From NCBI GenBank assembly GCA_018433765.1, contig JAHDQO010000004.1:372001-436000 (forward strand): 64,000 nt of DNA, given 5' to 3'. The position numbers were made by a program, and so were the translations under genes. This DNA comes from Tissierellales bacterium (GTDB lineage: Bacteria; Bacillota; Clostridia; Tissierellales; Sedimentibacteraceae). The notes under the pieces were generated by a model, which was not told the origin of the DNA, searched no databases, and was given only the letters and a program-made list of their open reading frames with translations. Below, piece after piece: positions 25,286-33,967 of this stretch (its first letter is position 1; every line of letters starts with the position of its first letter).

Positions 25286-26449
25286 TTACTTAACGTGCAT
25301 TACACTCAATATTCCTTCAGTATTTCTTATTTCATCAATTTTCTCTTCAGTAATACATCCTTTAACATCTATTATGTTATATGCATAATCTCCCTTACTT
25401 TTGTTTACCATTTCAATTATGTTTATATTATATTTTGCTAAAACAGCTGAAAGAGAACCAATCATGTTAGGAACGTTCTTATTAATTACAGTAATTCTTT
25501 CAGTTCCTGGGTTTCTATCTAATGAACAATTAGGTAAATTAACTGAATTAGTAATATTACCATTAACAATATAATCAATCAATTGTTTAGAAGCCATCCT
25601 AGCGCAATTTTCCTCTGATTCAGGTGTTGAAGCTCCTAAGTGAGGTAAACAAATAGTATTCTTAGAGTGTAGTATTTTTTCATTTGGAAAATCAGTTACA
25701 TATTTAGATATTTTACCACTTTCTAAAGCTTCTACAACGTCATCATCATTAACAAGACATCCTCTAGAAAGATTAAGAAGTTTTACTCCTTTTTTCATTT
25801 TATCTATTTTGTCTTTATTAATAAATTCTGTTGTTGCTTTAATTAAAGGAATATGCATAGAAATATAATCTGATTGTGATAATAGCTCATCTAAACTTTC
25901 AGCATAGTACACATCCCAAGAAACACCTATAGCATTTTTAACAGACATGTATGGATCATATCCTATAACTTTCATACCAAGCTTAATAGCTGTATTTGCT
26001 ACTAGAACACCTATTGCACCAAGACCTATAACTCCTATAGTTTTTCCTTTGATTTCAGGACCTTTAAATTGACTTTTTCCTTTTTCTACTTGTTTAGCAA
26101 CATCATTGTTCAAAGTTTTAGTCCAATTTATACCATCAACAACATCTCTTGAACTTAATAACATACCTAGAATAGTTAATTCCATAACTGCGTTAGCATT
26201 TGCACCGGGTGTGTTAAATACTACGATGCCATTTTCAGAACATTTTTCAACTGGAATATTATTTACCCCTGCACCTGCACGAGCTATAGCTTTTAGATTT
26301 TTAGGAAATTCTATATCATGAAGTTTTGCACTTCTTAATATAATACCATCTGCATTAGTTACATCTTCAGCTTGAAGTGCAAATTTGTCTTCGGAGAAAA
26401 GACATAACCCTTCATTTGATATTTTATTATATACGGCTATTTTAAACAT
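25286..26449 (-). CDS. serA: D-3-phosphoglycerate dehydrogenase
   Basis: 387 residues; first step of serine synthesis. The substrate-binding part has AIARAGAGVNNIPVEKC, the NAD domain has GKTIGVIGLGAIGVLVANTA, and active-site segments LNLSRGCLVND, DFPNEK and LPHLGASTPESEENCA carry the catalytic Arg, Glu region and His. A C-terminal ACT-like domain of about 75 residues (RITVINKNVPNMIGSLSAVL) likely senses serine. This is the short, 390-residue SerA type of clostridia. serC and serB are not adjacent, so it is a single-gene unit. Confidence 0.93.
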   Translation of the reverse strand: MFKIAVYNKISNEGLCLFSEDKFALQAEDVTNADGIILRSAKLHDIEFPKNLKAIARAGAGVNNIPVEKCSENGIVVFNTPGANANAVMELTILGMLLSSRDVVDGINWTKTLNNDVAKQVEKGKSQFKGPEIKGKTIGVIGLGAIGVLVANTAIKLGMKVIGYDPYMSVKNAIGVSWDVYYAESLDELLSQSDYISMHIPLIKATTEFINKDKIDKMKKGVKLLNLSRGCLVNDDDVVEALESGKISKYVTDFPNEKILHSKNTICLPHLGASTPESEENCARMASKQLIDYIVNGNITNSVNLPNCSLDRNPGTERITVINKNVPNMIGSLSAVLAKYNINIIEMVNKSKGDYAYNIIDVKGCITEEKIDEIRNTEGILSVMHVK

Positions 26450-26572
26450 ATACGGCCTCCTTTGTACGAGATTTTCTTACAAGTATAATCTTTTTATTAA
26501 ATAAAATCAACCTCATTTTGTAAAAAATATAAAAAAACTTTATTTTAATTTTAATTTAAATTAATAAAACTA

Positions 26573-26601
26573 TTGACATGATGAATATTATTTAGTATAA
26601 T
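26573..26601 (+). promoter_or_regulatory. Consensus promoter of the argG leader
   Basis: TTGACA (26573-26578), 17 bases, TATAAT (26596-26601). The transcript should start near 26608, at the 5' end of the T-box leader. Confidence 0.85.
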
Positions 26602-26607
26602 TGCATA

Positions 26608-26845
26608 AAAATAATAACAATCTAATGATTAGGAGATTAAGCTGTAGAATGCTTTAGCGAGTCGAAGTTGGTGGAAGTTCGGTAGTGATATATAGCCCAA
26701 GAGAGCCTATGAAGAGATTCCTTGAAATGTTTATGCAGAGTATGGGAATACGGTTAAAAACCGTTGTCATGAAAGAGATAAAGCTGTTGCTTTAACAAGA
26801 GTGGTACCGTGATTTATATCGCCTCTTAATTGGGGCGATTTTTTG
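26608..26845 (+). ncRNA. T-box riboswitch controlling argG
   Basis: Stem I features are AGCGAGTC followed by GTTGGTGGAAG (26657-26678 region). The T-box sequence AACAAGAGTGGTACCGTG is at 26794-26811, and a terminator with ATCGCCTC pairing with GGGGCGAT ends in a T-run (26818-26845). T-boxes sense uncharged tRNA and allow readthrough. By hand, GCTGTA (26641-26646) pairs with TATAGC (26691-26696), leaving CCAAGAGAG as the 3' side of the specifier loop. AGA (Arg) within it would suit argG, but the fold is tentative. Confidence 0.92.
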
Positions 26846-26903
26846 TTTATACATATTTATTATATGTATATTTATTCGCATATCTTGTTATACTATAAGT
26901 TTT

Positions 26904-26955
26904 AAAAAGAGTGGTATCGTGGTAAAAGCTGCCTCTTTAGTGAGGAGCTTTTTTT
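26904..26955 (+). ncRNA. Second T-box antiterminator/terminator without its own Stem I
   Basis: A second T-box sequence AAAAAGAGTGGTATCGTGG (26904-26922) is followed by another hairpin (AAAGCTGCCTC with GAGGAGCTTT) ending in seven T residues at 26949-26955. Only about 58 bases separate it from the first terminator, too few for a Stem I, and none of the Stem I motifs is present there. Confidence 0.8.
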
Positions 26956-26984
26956 AGTATTAAAAATAAAAGGAGGATATTGTA

Positions 26985-28205
26985 ATGGCAGAGAAAGAGA
27001 AAGTTGTATTAGCATATTCAGGAGGGCTTGATACATCAATAATAATTCCTTGGCTTCAAGAAAACTATGATTTAGACATAATAGCTTGCTGCGTGAATGT
27101 TGGTCAAAAAGATGAAATGGAAGGTATTAAAGAAAAAGCTATTGCTTCAGGTGCAAGTAAAATATATGTAGAAGATGTTACTAATGAGTTTGTTGAAGAA
27201 TATGTATATGGTTCTATAAAAGCAAATGCTGTATATGAAGGTAAATATTTATTAGGTACTGCATTAGCTAGACCCTTAATAGCAAAAAAATTAGTTGAAA
27301 TTGCACATAAAGAAGGAGCAAAATATATAGCACACGGCTGTACAGGAAAGGGTAATGATCAAGTTCGTATAGAAACTGCAATAACTGCGCTTGATCCATA
27401 CATTGAAATAATTGCACCATGGAGAAAATGGGATATAGTTTCAAGAGAAGATGCTATAGATTATGCTGACAAAAGAAATGTAAAATTAACAGTTACAAAA
27501 GAAAAGATATATTCTAGAGATCATAACTTACTGCATATCAGTCATGAGGGAGGACATTTGGAAAATCCAAAGAATGAAGCTAAAAGAGATGAACTCTTAA
27601 TGATGACTCAAACACTTGAAAATGCACCTGATATCCCTGAATATGTTGAAATAGAATTTGTTAAAGGTATTCCTGTTAAACTTAATGGTGAAAAATTAAA
27701 TGGACAGCAGATGTTAACTAAGCTTAATGAAATAGGGGGCAAACATGGAATAGGTGTAGCTGATATCCTTGAGAACAGACTTGTAGGGATGAAATCTAGA
27801 GGAATATATGAAACACCTGGTGGAACAATCTTAATAGAAGCTCACGAACATTTGGAAAGATTGACACTTGAGAAAGAAGTTTACCATTACAAGGAAATGA
27901 TAGCATTAAAATATGCAGAACTTGTTTATAATGGAATGTGGTTTAGCGGACTTAAAGATGCTTTAGATGCATTTATTAATTCTACACAAGAAACTGTAAC
28001 AGGAATTGTTAAATTAAAATTATATAAAGGTAATTTTATATTTGCGGGTATGAAGTCAGACAATGCACTATATAAAGAAGAAATATCATCATTTGGTGGA
28101 AGTAAATTTTATGATCATAAAGATGCAGACGGATTTATAAAACTGTTTAGTTTACCGTATAAAATACAAGCAATTAATGGAATAAAAGATTATATTAATA
28201 AATAA
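26985..28205 (+). CDS. argG: Argininosuccinate synthase
   Basis: 406 residues; joins citrulline and aspartate using [21 protein letters not shown] is the N-type ATP pyrophosphatase loop; [27 protein letters not shown] and the C-terminal tetramer part are all present and the length is normal. Strong AAAGGAGG ribosome site. argH is not adjacent. Expression should rise when the cognate tRNA, probably tRNA-Arg, is uncharged, through the leader upstream. Confidence 0.96.
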   Translation: MAEKEKVVLAYSGGLDTSIIIPWLQENYDLDIIACCVNVGQKDEMEGIKEKAIASGASKIYVEDVTNEFVEEYVYGSIKANAVYEGKYLLGTALARPLIAKKLVEIAHKEGAKYIAHGCTGKGNDQVRIETAITALDPYIEIIAPWRKWDIVSREDAIDYADKRNVKLTVTKEKIYSRDHNLLHISHEGGHLENPKNEAKRDELLMMTQTLENAPDIPEYVEIEFVKGIPVKLNGEKLNGQQMLTKLNEIGGKHGIGVADILENRLVGMKSRGIYETPGGTILIEAHEHLERLTLEKEVYHYKEMIALKYAELVYNGMWFSGLKDALDAFINSTQETVTGIVKLKLYKGNFIFAGMKSDNALYKEEISSFGGSKFYDHKDADGFIKLFSLPYKIQAINGIKDYINK

Positions 28206-28207
28206 AA

Positions 28208-28234
28208 AATAAGCAAGTTTTTAACTTGCTTATT
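28208..28234. terminator. Terminator between argG and the convergent membrane protein gene
   Basis: 12-bp perfect stem AATAAGCAAGTT/AACTTGCTTATT with a TTT loop; flanks are A/T-rich on both sides. Confidence 0.75.
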
Positions 28235-28235
28235 T

Positions 28236-28814
28236 TCATTCTTCTTCAATTTCTTCTGCACTTGTAAACTTATATTCATCTACACCGTTCTTTATATCAT
28301 TCATAAAACTATTAGTTGATTTTTCTAAATCAATAGAACGGTAGAAGAAAATACATCCTATAATAGCTAGTATTATGCCTATTAATTTAACAACAGTACT
28401 TATAGCAGCTTTTCCATTAATTATGCAGTAAACAGCAAAACAAAATGCTATGATAGCAATACTAAAAGTTATAATATCTGAAAAGTCTCTTTTTTTAATT
28501 GCCTTGTATATAATCGGAACTGCAAAAACCATAAGGCCAATACCTATTAAAAACATGGCTAGTCCCGGAAATATAAAGACAAGTATTCCACCAACTATTC
28601 CTAAAATGCTTAACAATTTTTCATAGTTAATTGCAAAAGCTGTTGAAAAATTAAAATTGATTAAACTAAAAACAATCAGCCCTATTGCAGCTACTCTAAT
28701 TGAGAAGATACCTATAAATTTTGATGCGAAGATGAAAACTAAACCAATAATAACTATAATTAAGCTTATTAATCTTAATGTCTTAAATCCAAAGTTGAAT
28801 TCTTTTGAGAACAT
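28236..28814 (-). CDS. Six-helix membrane protein, HdeD/DUF308-like pattern
   Basis: 192 residues with about six hydrophobic helices arranged as pairs (FKTLRLISLIIVIIGLVFIF; LLSILGIVGGILVFIFPGLA; LIGIILAIIGCIFFYRSI) and an acidic C-terminus ending EEIEEE. The repeated short helices with glycine-rich GIVGGILVF-type turns resemble the DUF308/HdeD group of small membrane proteins, but I cannot confirm the family by eye. It is a single gene converging on argG. Function unknown. Confidence 0.6.
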   Translation of the reverse strand: MFSKEFNFGFKTLRLISLIIVIIGLVFIFASKFIGIFSIRVAAIGLIVFSLINFNFSTAFAINYEKLLSILGIVGGILVFIFPGLAMFLIGIGLMVFAVPIIYKAIKKRDFSDIITFSIAIIAFCFAVYCIINGKAAISTVVKLIGIILAIIGCIFFYRSIDLEKSTNSFMNDIKNGVDEYKFTSAEEIEEE

Positions 28815-28997
28815 AAAATATCACTTCCTCTCACTAAAATTCTATATAATTTTCAATTTATATAAATTGTTTTATTCCTTATTATATTTATACCAGAAAA
28901 TTAAGATAAATAAAATTAAAATTTCATTAATATATTTATTCAAAACTGAAAAGAATAGTGTTATAATAGTCAAAAATTATACAGGTGGATAAAATTG

Positions 28998-30122
28998 ATG
29001 AAATTAATAGTTGATACTTCAAATACATATTTTTTAGAGTCTATTAATAAAGATATTGATACTCTTCTAGATATGCATAATAACATTTTAAGTAAAAAAA
29101 TAATAGGAAAATCTGTAGAAGGAAGAAATATAATTTCCTTAAAAATAGGTATAAATAAAAACAATATCAAGAAAAAACCTTCTATACTATTTACAGGTGG
29201 AATACATGCTAGAGAAGACTTTTCGGTAATGCTAGTTATGAAAATGCTTGATTATATAGCATACCACTATAATACGAATAAACGCTGGGAAGGAGTAGAT
29301 ATTAATAACTTATTAAATAAAATAGATATGCACTTTATACCTGTAGTTAATCCAGATGGTCTAAATATAGTTCATAATGGAGTAAAAGCATCATGTAATA
29401 GTGAAAAAATACAATCAATGCCTATAATAAATGGGAAAGAAGAATATTGGAAAGCTAATGCCAATGGAGTAGATATTAATAAAAATTTTGATGATGGTAA
29501 CTGGCATATAAGAAAAAGTAAACCTGAGATGTCTAAACCTTGTTCAGAAGGATATAAAGGATTTAAACCTAGCAGTGAACCAGAAACTAGAGCTTTAACA
29601 GAATTTTGCAAACAAGAAGAATTTTTAATGACTGTTTCTTATCATTGTTCGGGTAATGTGGTTTTTTGGGCTGATAGCGGTACTCATGATATATTTAATA
29701 ATTATGATGAAGAGTTGATAGATGAATTTTCTAACAAGTTTATATACAGGAAAACAAAAATATCACAAGACCCGTCATGGTACGGATGTGGATTTGAAAA
29801 TTGGTATAGGTCATACTATCAAAGACCAGGATTGTGTATAGAACTTTCACCTTTTAAAAGTCCAGAGCAGCATCCTGATTATATGTTTGATGAACTTGTA
29901 TGGGAGTATGCAAAATTAACAGGAATATATCTTGCAGATAAAGCTTATAAACTAGCTGATAAGATGTATGATGTAATACTAAATGATAAGTTAATTAAAA
30001 CTTTTTATAAAAAAGATGAAGCCGTAAAATTTGCTCAAAATTTGAAAGATAGCTATGTTACAAATAATGAACGAACTATTTGGACTAAAGTAGAAAATTT
30101 TGCTGCATTACATAAAGAATAG
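28998..30122 (+). CDS. M14-family zinc carboxypeptidase
   Basis: About 374 residues. Zinc ligands are visible as HxxE in GGIHAREDFSV near residue 70 and a later His in VSYHCSGNVVFW near residue 216; PVVNPDGLNIV and DINKNFD are the substrate-binding segments, and GLCIELSPF near residue 290 supplies the catalytic Glu. No signal peptide is seen, so it may act in the cytoplasm on cell-wall peptides or amino-acid conjugates (gamma-D-glutamyl peptidase-like). ATG 28998 follows AGGTGG by nine bases. Followed by its own terminator. Confidence 0.88.
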   Translation: MKLIVDTSNTYFLESINKDIDTLLDMHNNILSKKIIGKSVEGRNIISLKIGINKNNIKKKPSILFTGGIHAREDFSVMLVMKMLDYIAYHYNTNKRWEGVDINNLLNKIDMHFIPVVNPDGLNIVHNGVKASCNSEKIQSMPIINGKEEYWKANANGVDINKNFDDGNWHIRKSKPEMSKPCSEGYKGFKPSSEPETRALTEFCKQEEFLMTVSYHCSGNVVFWADSGTHDIFNNYDEELIDEFSNKFIYRKTKISQDPSWYGCGFENWYRSYYQRPGLCIELSPFKSPEQHPDYMFDELVWEYAKLTGIYLADKAYKLADKMYDVILNDKLIKTFYKKDEAVKFAQNLKDSYVTNNERTIWTKVENFAALHKE

Positions 30123-30130
30123 ATATCATG

Positions 30131-30165
30131 AAGCAATCAGCTTAGAAAACTGATTGCTTTTTATT
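30131..30165 (+). terminator. Terminator of the M14 peptidase gene
   Basis: AAGCAATCAG (30131-30140) and CTGATTGCTT (30150-30159) with a following TTTTATTTCTTT. Confidence 0.85.
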
Positions 30166-30191
30166 TCTTTATAAATTTATGAGATTACTAT

Positions 30192-30602
30192 TTATGAAAA
30201 AAAGATTGCACTTATGAAGATTGCTATACCTGAAAATAAAAAACCAATTAAGATAGATATATTAAGTTTATCATCTTTTCTTCTTAGTTTTTTAACATTA
30301 GCTAATAAAGCAAGTCCTGAGCCTACAAAGAGAAGAATAACTAAAGCAAAAAGAATTTTATAATTTTGAAAATCCCACACGTTATATCTTTTTACATTGA
30401 ATATTCTGTCGAAAAACGTTTCTCCTTTAGGTATAGCGGAGTCAAAAACTAGTAATATAGCTGCTATTAATATCCAAACTAAAATGCTGAAAGTTTTTAC
30501 ATATTTAATCCAAAAGTTTGGTCCTTCACGTCTTTCTACAAATTTATTTTCTTTTTTATCTAGTTTGCTATTCTCCTGCTCTATTACCTCTTTATCACTC
30601 AT
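30192..30602 (-). CDS. Three-helix membrane protein of unknown function
   Basis: About 136 residues. A charged N-terminus (SDKEVIEQENSKLDKKENKF) leads to three hydrophobic helices: SILVWILIAAILLVF, ILFALVILLFVGSGLALLA and SILIGFLFSGIAIFISAIF. ATG 30602 has GGAGG eight bases upstream. It lies downstream of flhB in the same direction, separated by a dispersed repeat, so it may be transcribed with fliR-flhB. I do not recognise a flagellar role or a family. Confidence 0.65.
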   Translation of the reverse strand: MSDKEVIEQENSKLDKKENKFVERREGPNFWIKYVKTFSILVWILIAAILLVFDSAIPKGETFFDRIFNVKRYNVWDFQNYKILFALVILLFVGSGLALLANVKKLRRKDDKLNISILIGFLFSGIAIFISAIFFS

Positions 30603-30619
30603 AAACATCACCTCCCACT

Positions 30620-30730
30620 TTATAAAGTTAATAATTGACGATTGACAGTTGATAATTAAAGGTTTAAATTTTTTTTAGAAAAATTTATTCATTGTTTTTC
30701 GTTTCTCGTTTCTCATCTTTCGTTTATTTA
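30620..30730 (-). repeat. Dispersed modular intergenic repeat, copy 7
   Basis: Minus strand: GAGAAACGAGAAACGAAAAA arms, ACAATGAATAAATTTTTCT with an AAATTT palindrome, then TTATCAACTGTCAATCG arms. Downstream of flhB and co-oriented with it. Closely similar to the copy at 54530-54610. Confidence 0.7.
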
Positions 30731-30733
30731 GTG

Positions 30734-31798
30734 TTAGTATTTCTTTTTTTCTTTCATCGTGTAAATATAAGCTAGTATTTCTGCGACAGCATTGAAAAGT
30801 TCGTAAGGTATTTCTTGTCCTATTTCAGTTGTCTTAAACAATGACCTAGCTAATTCTTTACTTTCTACAATTTCAATTTTATTTTCTCTTGCAATTTCTT
30901 TTATTTTTTGAGCTATTAAATCAGCACCTTTAGCTACAACAATTGGAGCGTTATCTTTTATTCTATCATATTTTATAGCAACAGCATAATGAGTTGGGTT
31001 GGTTATTACAACATCAGCATTTGGTATTTGCTGCATCATACGAGACATAGCAAATTGTCTTTGAGTGTCCTTAATACGTGACTTTATTTCTGGATTTCCT
31101 TCAGTTGTTTTATATTCATCTTTTATTTCCTGTTTACTCATCTTTAGTTTTTTCTCATGCTCAAAGAATTGAAAAATATAGTCAATTATTGATATTGTTA
31201 CCATAGCAAGCAATATCTTAAAAGCAATATTTAGAGATTTATTGACACCGTATTCTATTGAGTTATCAAGGTCAAGCAGCATAACAGAAGGGGTTTCTTC
31301 TATTAATGATTTAAATATTGAATAAGCTATTACACAAACAGCACTTATTTTGAGCAGAGATTTTATTAAATCCTTTAATGTTTTCATAGAAAAAATTCTC
31401 TTGAACCCGCTTAACATACTTATTCTTTCGGCTTTTGGTTTTATTGATTTTGGTACAAACAAAAACCCAACTTGAGCATAATTTGCAGCTATACCTGATA
31501 TCATTATTAAAATAACTAAAGGGCCGCATACTTTTGTTATGGTTTTACCACATAAAATAAGTAAGCTTGAAAAAGTCTTGTCATTGACTAATCCATATGT
31601 TTGATATCCTTTAGATATCATAAAAACAAATAATTCCTTGATACCCTCAAGCATACTTTTCCATAAAACAGTAAAGCCTAAAACTGCTGCAATTATTGTT
31701 ATGCTGTTATTTATTTCAACACTCTTAAAAACGTTACCCTCTTTTCGAGCATCTCTCCGTTTCTTGGGGGTGGCTTTTTCCGTTTTTTCACCAGCCAT
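30734..31798 (-). CDS. flhB: Flagellar type III export protein FlhB
   Basis: 354 residues. N-terminal charged GEKTEKATPKKRRDARKEGNV is diagnostic, followed by four membrane helices and the cytoplasmic domain with the self-cleaving NPTH motif (NPTHYAVAIKYD near residue 263). FlhB sets the export switch from hook to filament proteins and works with FlhA, FliP, FliQ and FliR. It follows fliR on the minus strand, apart from the main flagellar operon, where fliR-flhB would normally lie between fliQ and flhA. Confidence 0.95.
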   Translation of the reverse strand: MAGEKTEKATPKKRRDARKEGNVFKSVEINNSITIIAAVLGFTVLWKSMLEGIKELFVFMISKGYQTYGLVNDKTFSSLLILCGKTITKVCGPLVILIMISGIAANYAQVGFLFVPKSIKPKAERISMLSGFKRIFSMKTLKDLIKSLLKISAVCVIAYSIFKSLIEETPSVMLLDLDNSIEYGVNKSLNIAFKILLAMVTISIIDYIFQFFEHEKKLKMSKQEIKDEYKTTEGNPEIKSRIKDTQRQFAMSRMMQQIPNADVVITNPTHYAVAIKYDRIKDNAPIVVAKGADLIAQKIKEIARENKIEIVESKELARSLFKTTEIGQEIPYELFNAVAEILAYIYTMKEKKKY

Positions 31799-31885
31799 GC
31801 AAAAAAGCTCCTTTTTTAATCTGTATTCCTGTATAGTCTTAACTACCTAACCAGCTAACCAACTTTTCCAACTTTCCAACTTTTT

Positions 31886-32653
31886 TCAAAAAAGCTGAGA
31901 TGTAAATTTAAACATAGACTCAAATATGTCATTCAAAATATTTACAAACGGTGTGATTATAAAAAATAGCGTAAAAACACCTGCTAATATTTTTATCGGT
32001 ATACCAACTACAAATATATTCATCTGAGGTATAAATTTTATCATTATGCCTAAAACTACTTCAGAAAATAATATTACTAATATAACAGGTAAAGCAATCT
32101 TTACTGCGAATAAATATGCAAGAGAGAAAGCATTTGTAAATATACTAGCTATGTTTATTTTAACTAGAATAGTCCCTATAGGATTTGCTGCATATGATTC
32201 TGATAGTATATAAATTAGTTGAAGATGTCCATCAAGTTTTAAAAAAATTACAAAAGCTATAATATTAAGTAAATTTCCTGTTAGAGGAATCTTTGTACCA
32301 TATTCAGGGTCTAGTAAACCTCCCATATGAAATCCTATCTGTGTATCCATCAATTGTCCTGCTGTAGCAAATATTGAAAAGAAAATAGTGCTTAAAAAAC
32401 CTAAGAGCATACCCTTTAAGGTTTCTAAAACACATATTACAATGTATTGACCTATACCTTCAGGTAGAAATTGCATATTAGGTTTATCCGCAATAATTAA
32501 TATATATGTAAGATATATACTAACACCTATCTTAGTTATACTGGGTACTTCTTTTCTCCCGATCAATGGAGAGACAAAAACAAACCCAGAAATTCTTAGC
32601 AAAATCAAAACAAATATATCAAGATGATTATATATATTTAATAAATCCATCAT
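31886..32653 (-). CDS. fliR: Flagellar export apparatus protein FliR
   Basis: 255 residues, about six membrane helices. LRISGFVFVSPLIGRKEVPSITKIG near the N-terminus, ESYAANPIG and the late FIPQMNIFVVGIPIKILAG are FliR family segments. It forms the export gate core with FliP and FliQ. The ribosome site is weak. The 87-base gap to flhB holds several CAACTTTTC-like short repeats (plus strand 31858-31885). It is the first gene of the minus-strand unit and diverges from the flgB operon across an 900-base gap. Confidence 0.92.
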   Translation of the reverse strand: MMDLLNIYNHLDIFVLILLRISGFVFVSPLIGRKEVPSITKIGVSIYLTYILIIADKPNMQFLPEGIGQYIVICVLETLKGMLLGFLSTIFFSIFATAGQLMDTQIGFHMGGLLDPEYGTKIPLTGNLLNIIAFVIFLKLDGHLQLIYILSESYAANPIGTILVKINIASIFTNAFSLAYLFAVKIALPVILVILFSEVVLGIMIKFIPQMNIFVVGIPIKILAGVFTLFFIITPFVNILNDIFESMFKFTSQLF

Positions 32654-33034
32654 TGTTTAAGAAACATCCCTTTAAAATAAAGCAAAACATTAAAAATTAG
32701 TATTTAAAATTTCGAATTATTGCTTTATTTTTTAAAAATTATATTTAATATTTTTGTAATAGTTAATATCTATCAATTTAATCAAATTTTTACTTTTTAG
32801 ATATATTTATAATATATATGAGTAAATTTGTCGAAATATCATAGACGTTTGTACGAAATTATGTATAATTTGATATTTGTTAATTTTAATCATAATTTGT
32901 TAATTATTAGAACTTTACGTATTATATTGTGTGATAATATGAGTTTAGCAATTAAATAAAATTATGTCAAGAAAGTTAAATAAATAAATATTATGATATA
33001 AATATTAAATTATAGTAATTTATGTCTAAAAATG
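32654..33034. other. AT-rich divergent gap between fliR and the flgB promoter
   Basis: Almost pure A/T sequence. A 12-base inverted repeat around TTGCTTTATTTT lies at roughly 32677-32731. I see no reading frame with a ribosome site here. Confidence 0.4.
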
Positions 33035-33063
33035 TTGACAAATAATACTTTTTCTGATATTTT
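33035..33063 (+). promoter_or_regulatory. Candidate promoter of the flgB operon leader
   Basis: TTGACA (33035-33040), 17 bases, TATTTT (33058-33063). It would give a leader of about 480 bases that contains the c-di-GMP riboswitch. Confidence 0.5.
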
Positions 33064-33215
33064 GTTAATATGAGCTTTATGGAAAGATATTACATAGTTT
33101 TTTAAATAAAAATGTTTAACCTGTTGAAAAATAAATGTTTTAAGTAAAGGATAATGTATGGAAATCATCAGGCAAGAAAATTTTTATAAAAAAAATAAAG
33201 ATTGTAACTTTTCAA

Positions 33216-33295
33216 CGATAATGGCAAACCTGTTGAAAAGCAGGGACGCAAAGTCAAAGGGCCTAATCGTTTTGACGTATGGCAGCCGACTATCG
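33216..33295 (+). ncRNA. c-di-GMP-I (GEMM-I) riboswitch upstream of the flagellar operon
   Basis: P1 is CGATA (33216-33220) with TATCG (33291-33295). Inside are GGCAAACC, GAAA, GGGACGCAAAG, GGGCCTAA and ATGGCAGCCGA in consensus order, with the expected two-helix core. This is the class that controls flagellar operons by c-di-GMP, usually switching motility off. An AAAGGAGAG ribosome site for a short reading frame directly follows P1, and CTTTTC upstream of P1 can pair with GAAAGG, which would hide it when P1 is formed. Confidence 0.92.
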
Positions 33296-33312
33296 AAAGG
33301 AGAGTTTTTTTA

Positions 33313-33381
33313 ATGGAAAAAGTTGAAAACGCTAATCTTATAATGCAATTCATTATACTTGTCAATAATAATTTATTTTGA
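33313..33381 (+). CDS. Short leader reading frame, 22 residues
   Basis: ATG 33313 with AAAGGAGAG eight bases upstream, abutting the riboswitch. The peptide starts MEKVENANLIMQFII and ends in NNNLF; it has no recognisable motif. It may be a leader peptide whose translation is gated by the riboswitch, or a chance frame. It ends 173 bases before flgB. Confidence 0.45.
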   Translation: MEKVENANLIMQFIILVNNNLF

Positions 33382-33410
33382 ACTAAAAAAACAATTAAAA
33401 GTTTTGATGT

Positions 33411-33471
33411 AGCTGATTTTTAGTAAATACAGCTCAATAACATATTTAAATTATGTTTTGACAAGCTGTAT
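33411..33471 (+). promoter_or_regulatory. Competing hairpins between leader frame and flgB (possible attenuator)
   Basis: Three complementary blocks: AGCTG (33411-33415), ATACAGCT (33427-33434) and AGCTGTAT (33464-33471). The middle one can pair with either neighbour. The second pairing, extended by AACATA/TATGTT (33439-33444 with 33452-33457), makes a long hairpin followed by the U-rich ATTTGTTTATAATT. Confidence 0.45.
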
Positions 33472-33554
33472 ATTTGTTTATAATTCAAATATATTTTGTA
33501 AAATCAATAAGTAAGTAGTTTTATACAATAAAATAGTAAAAAAGGAGGAATAAT

Positions 33555-33962
33555 ATGCTGGATGATCTATATACCAGAATTGACTTCTTAAGAAAAGGCT
33601 TGGAAGGATTATGGACGAGAAATCAGGTTATTTCTGACAATGTAGCAAATGTTGATACTAATGGTTATAAAGCTAAAAATGTTAATTTTGAACAAGTCTT
33701 CAAAAGATATTTAGACAAAGAAGAAAGCGATATATACAGGGGTAAGGAATATGAGGATTATAAAAATAACTTTCTAAACGAATCTAGATTCTCTATTTAT
33801 GATAGAAAAGGCTTACCTGTTAAGGCTAACGAGAATAACGTTGATGTAGATATTGAAATGACTTATCTAGCCGAAAATACAATGAAATATAATTTAGTTA
33901 AAGAATCAATGGATTTACAAATCAATCTTTTAAAAGATGTTATAAATGAAGGAAAGAGGTGA
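33555..33962 (+). CDS. flgB: Flagellar basal-body rod protein FlgB
   Basis: 135 residues. The N-terminus has the rod-protein motif VISDNVANVDTNGYKAKNVNFEQ, and the C-terminal NTMKYNLVKESMDLQINLLKDVI helix is characteristic. It polymerises in the proximal rod of the basal body after export. First gene of the main flagellar operon, with AAAGGAGG upstream, and four to five bases from flgC. Confidence 0.94.
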   Translation: MLDDLYTRIDFLRKGLEGLWTRNQVISDNVANVDTNGYKAKNVNFEQVFKRYLDKEESDIYRGKEYEDYKNNFLNESRFSIYDRKGLPVKANENNVDVDIEMTYLAENTMKYNLVKESMDLQINLLKDVINEGKR

Positions 33963-33967
33963 TATAA

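Noticed and set aside
33168-33365. Minus-strand frame over the riboswitch
   Set aside because: It lies opposite a clear GEMM-I RNA and has no ribosome site or recognisable product.
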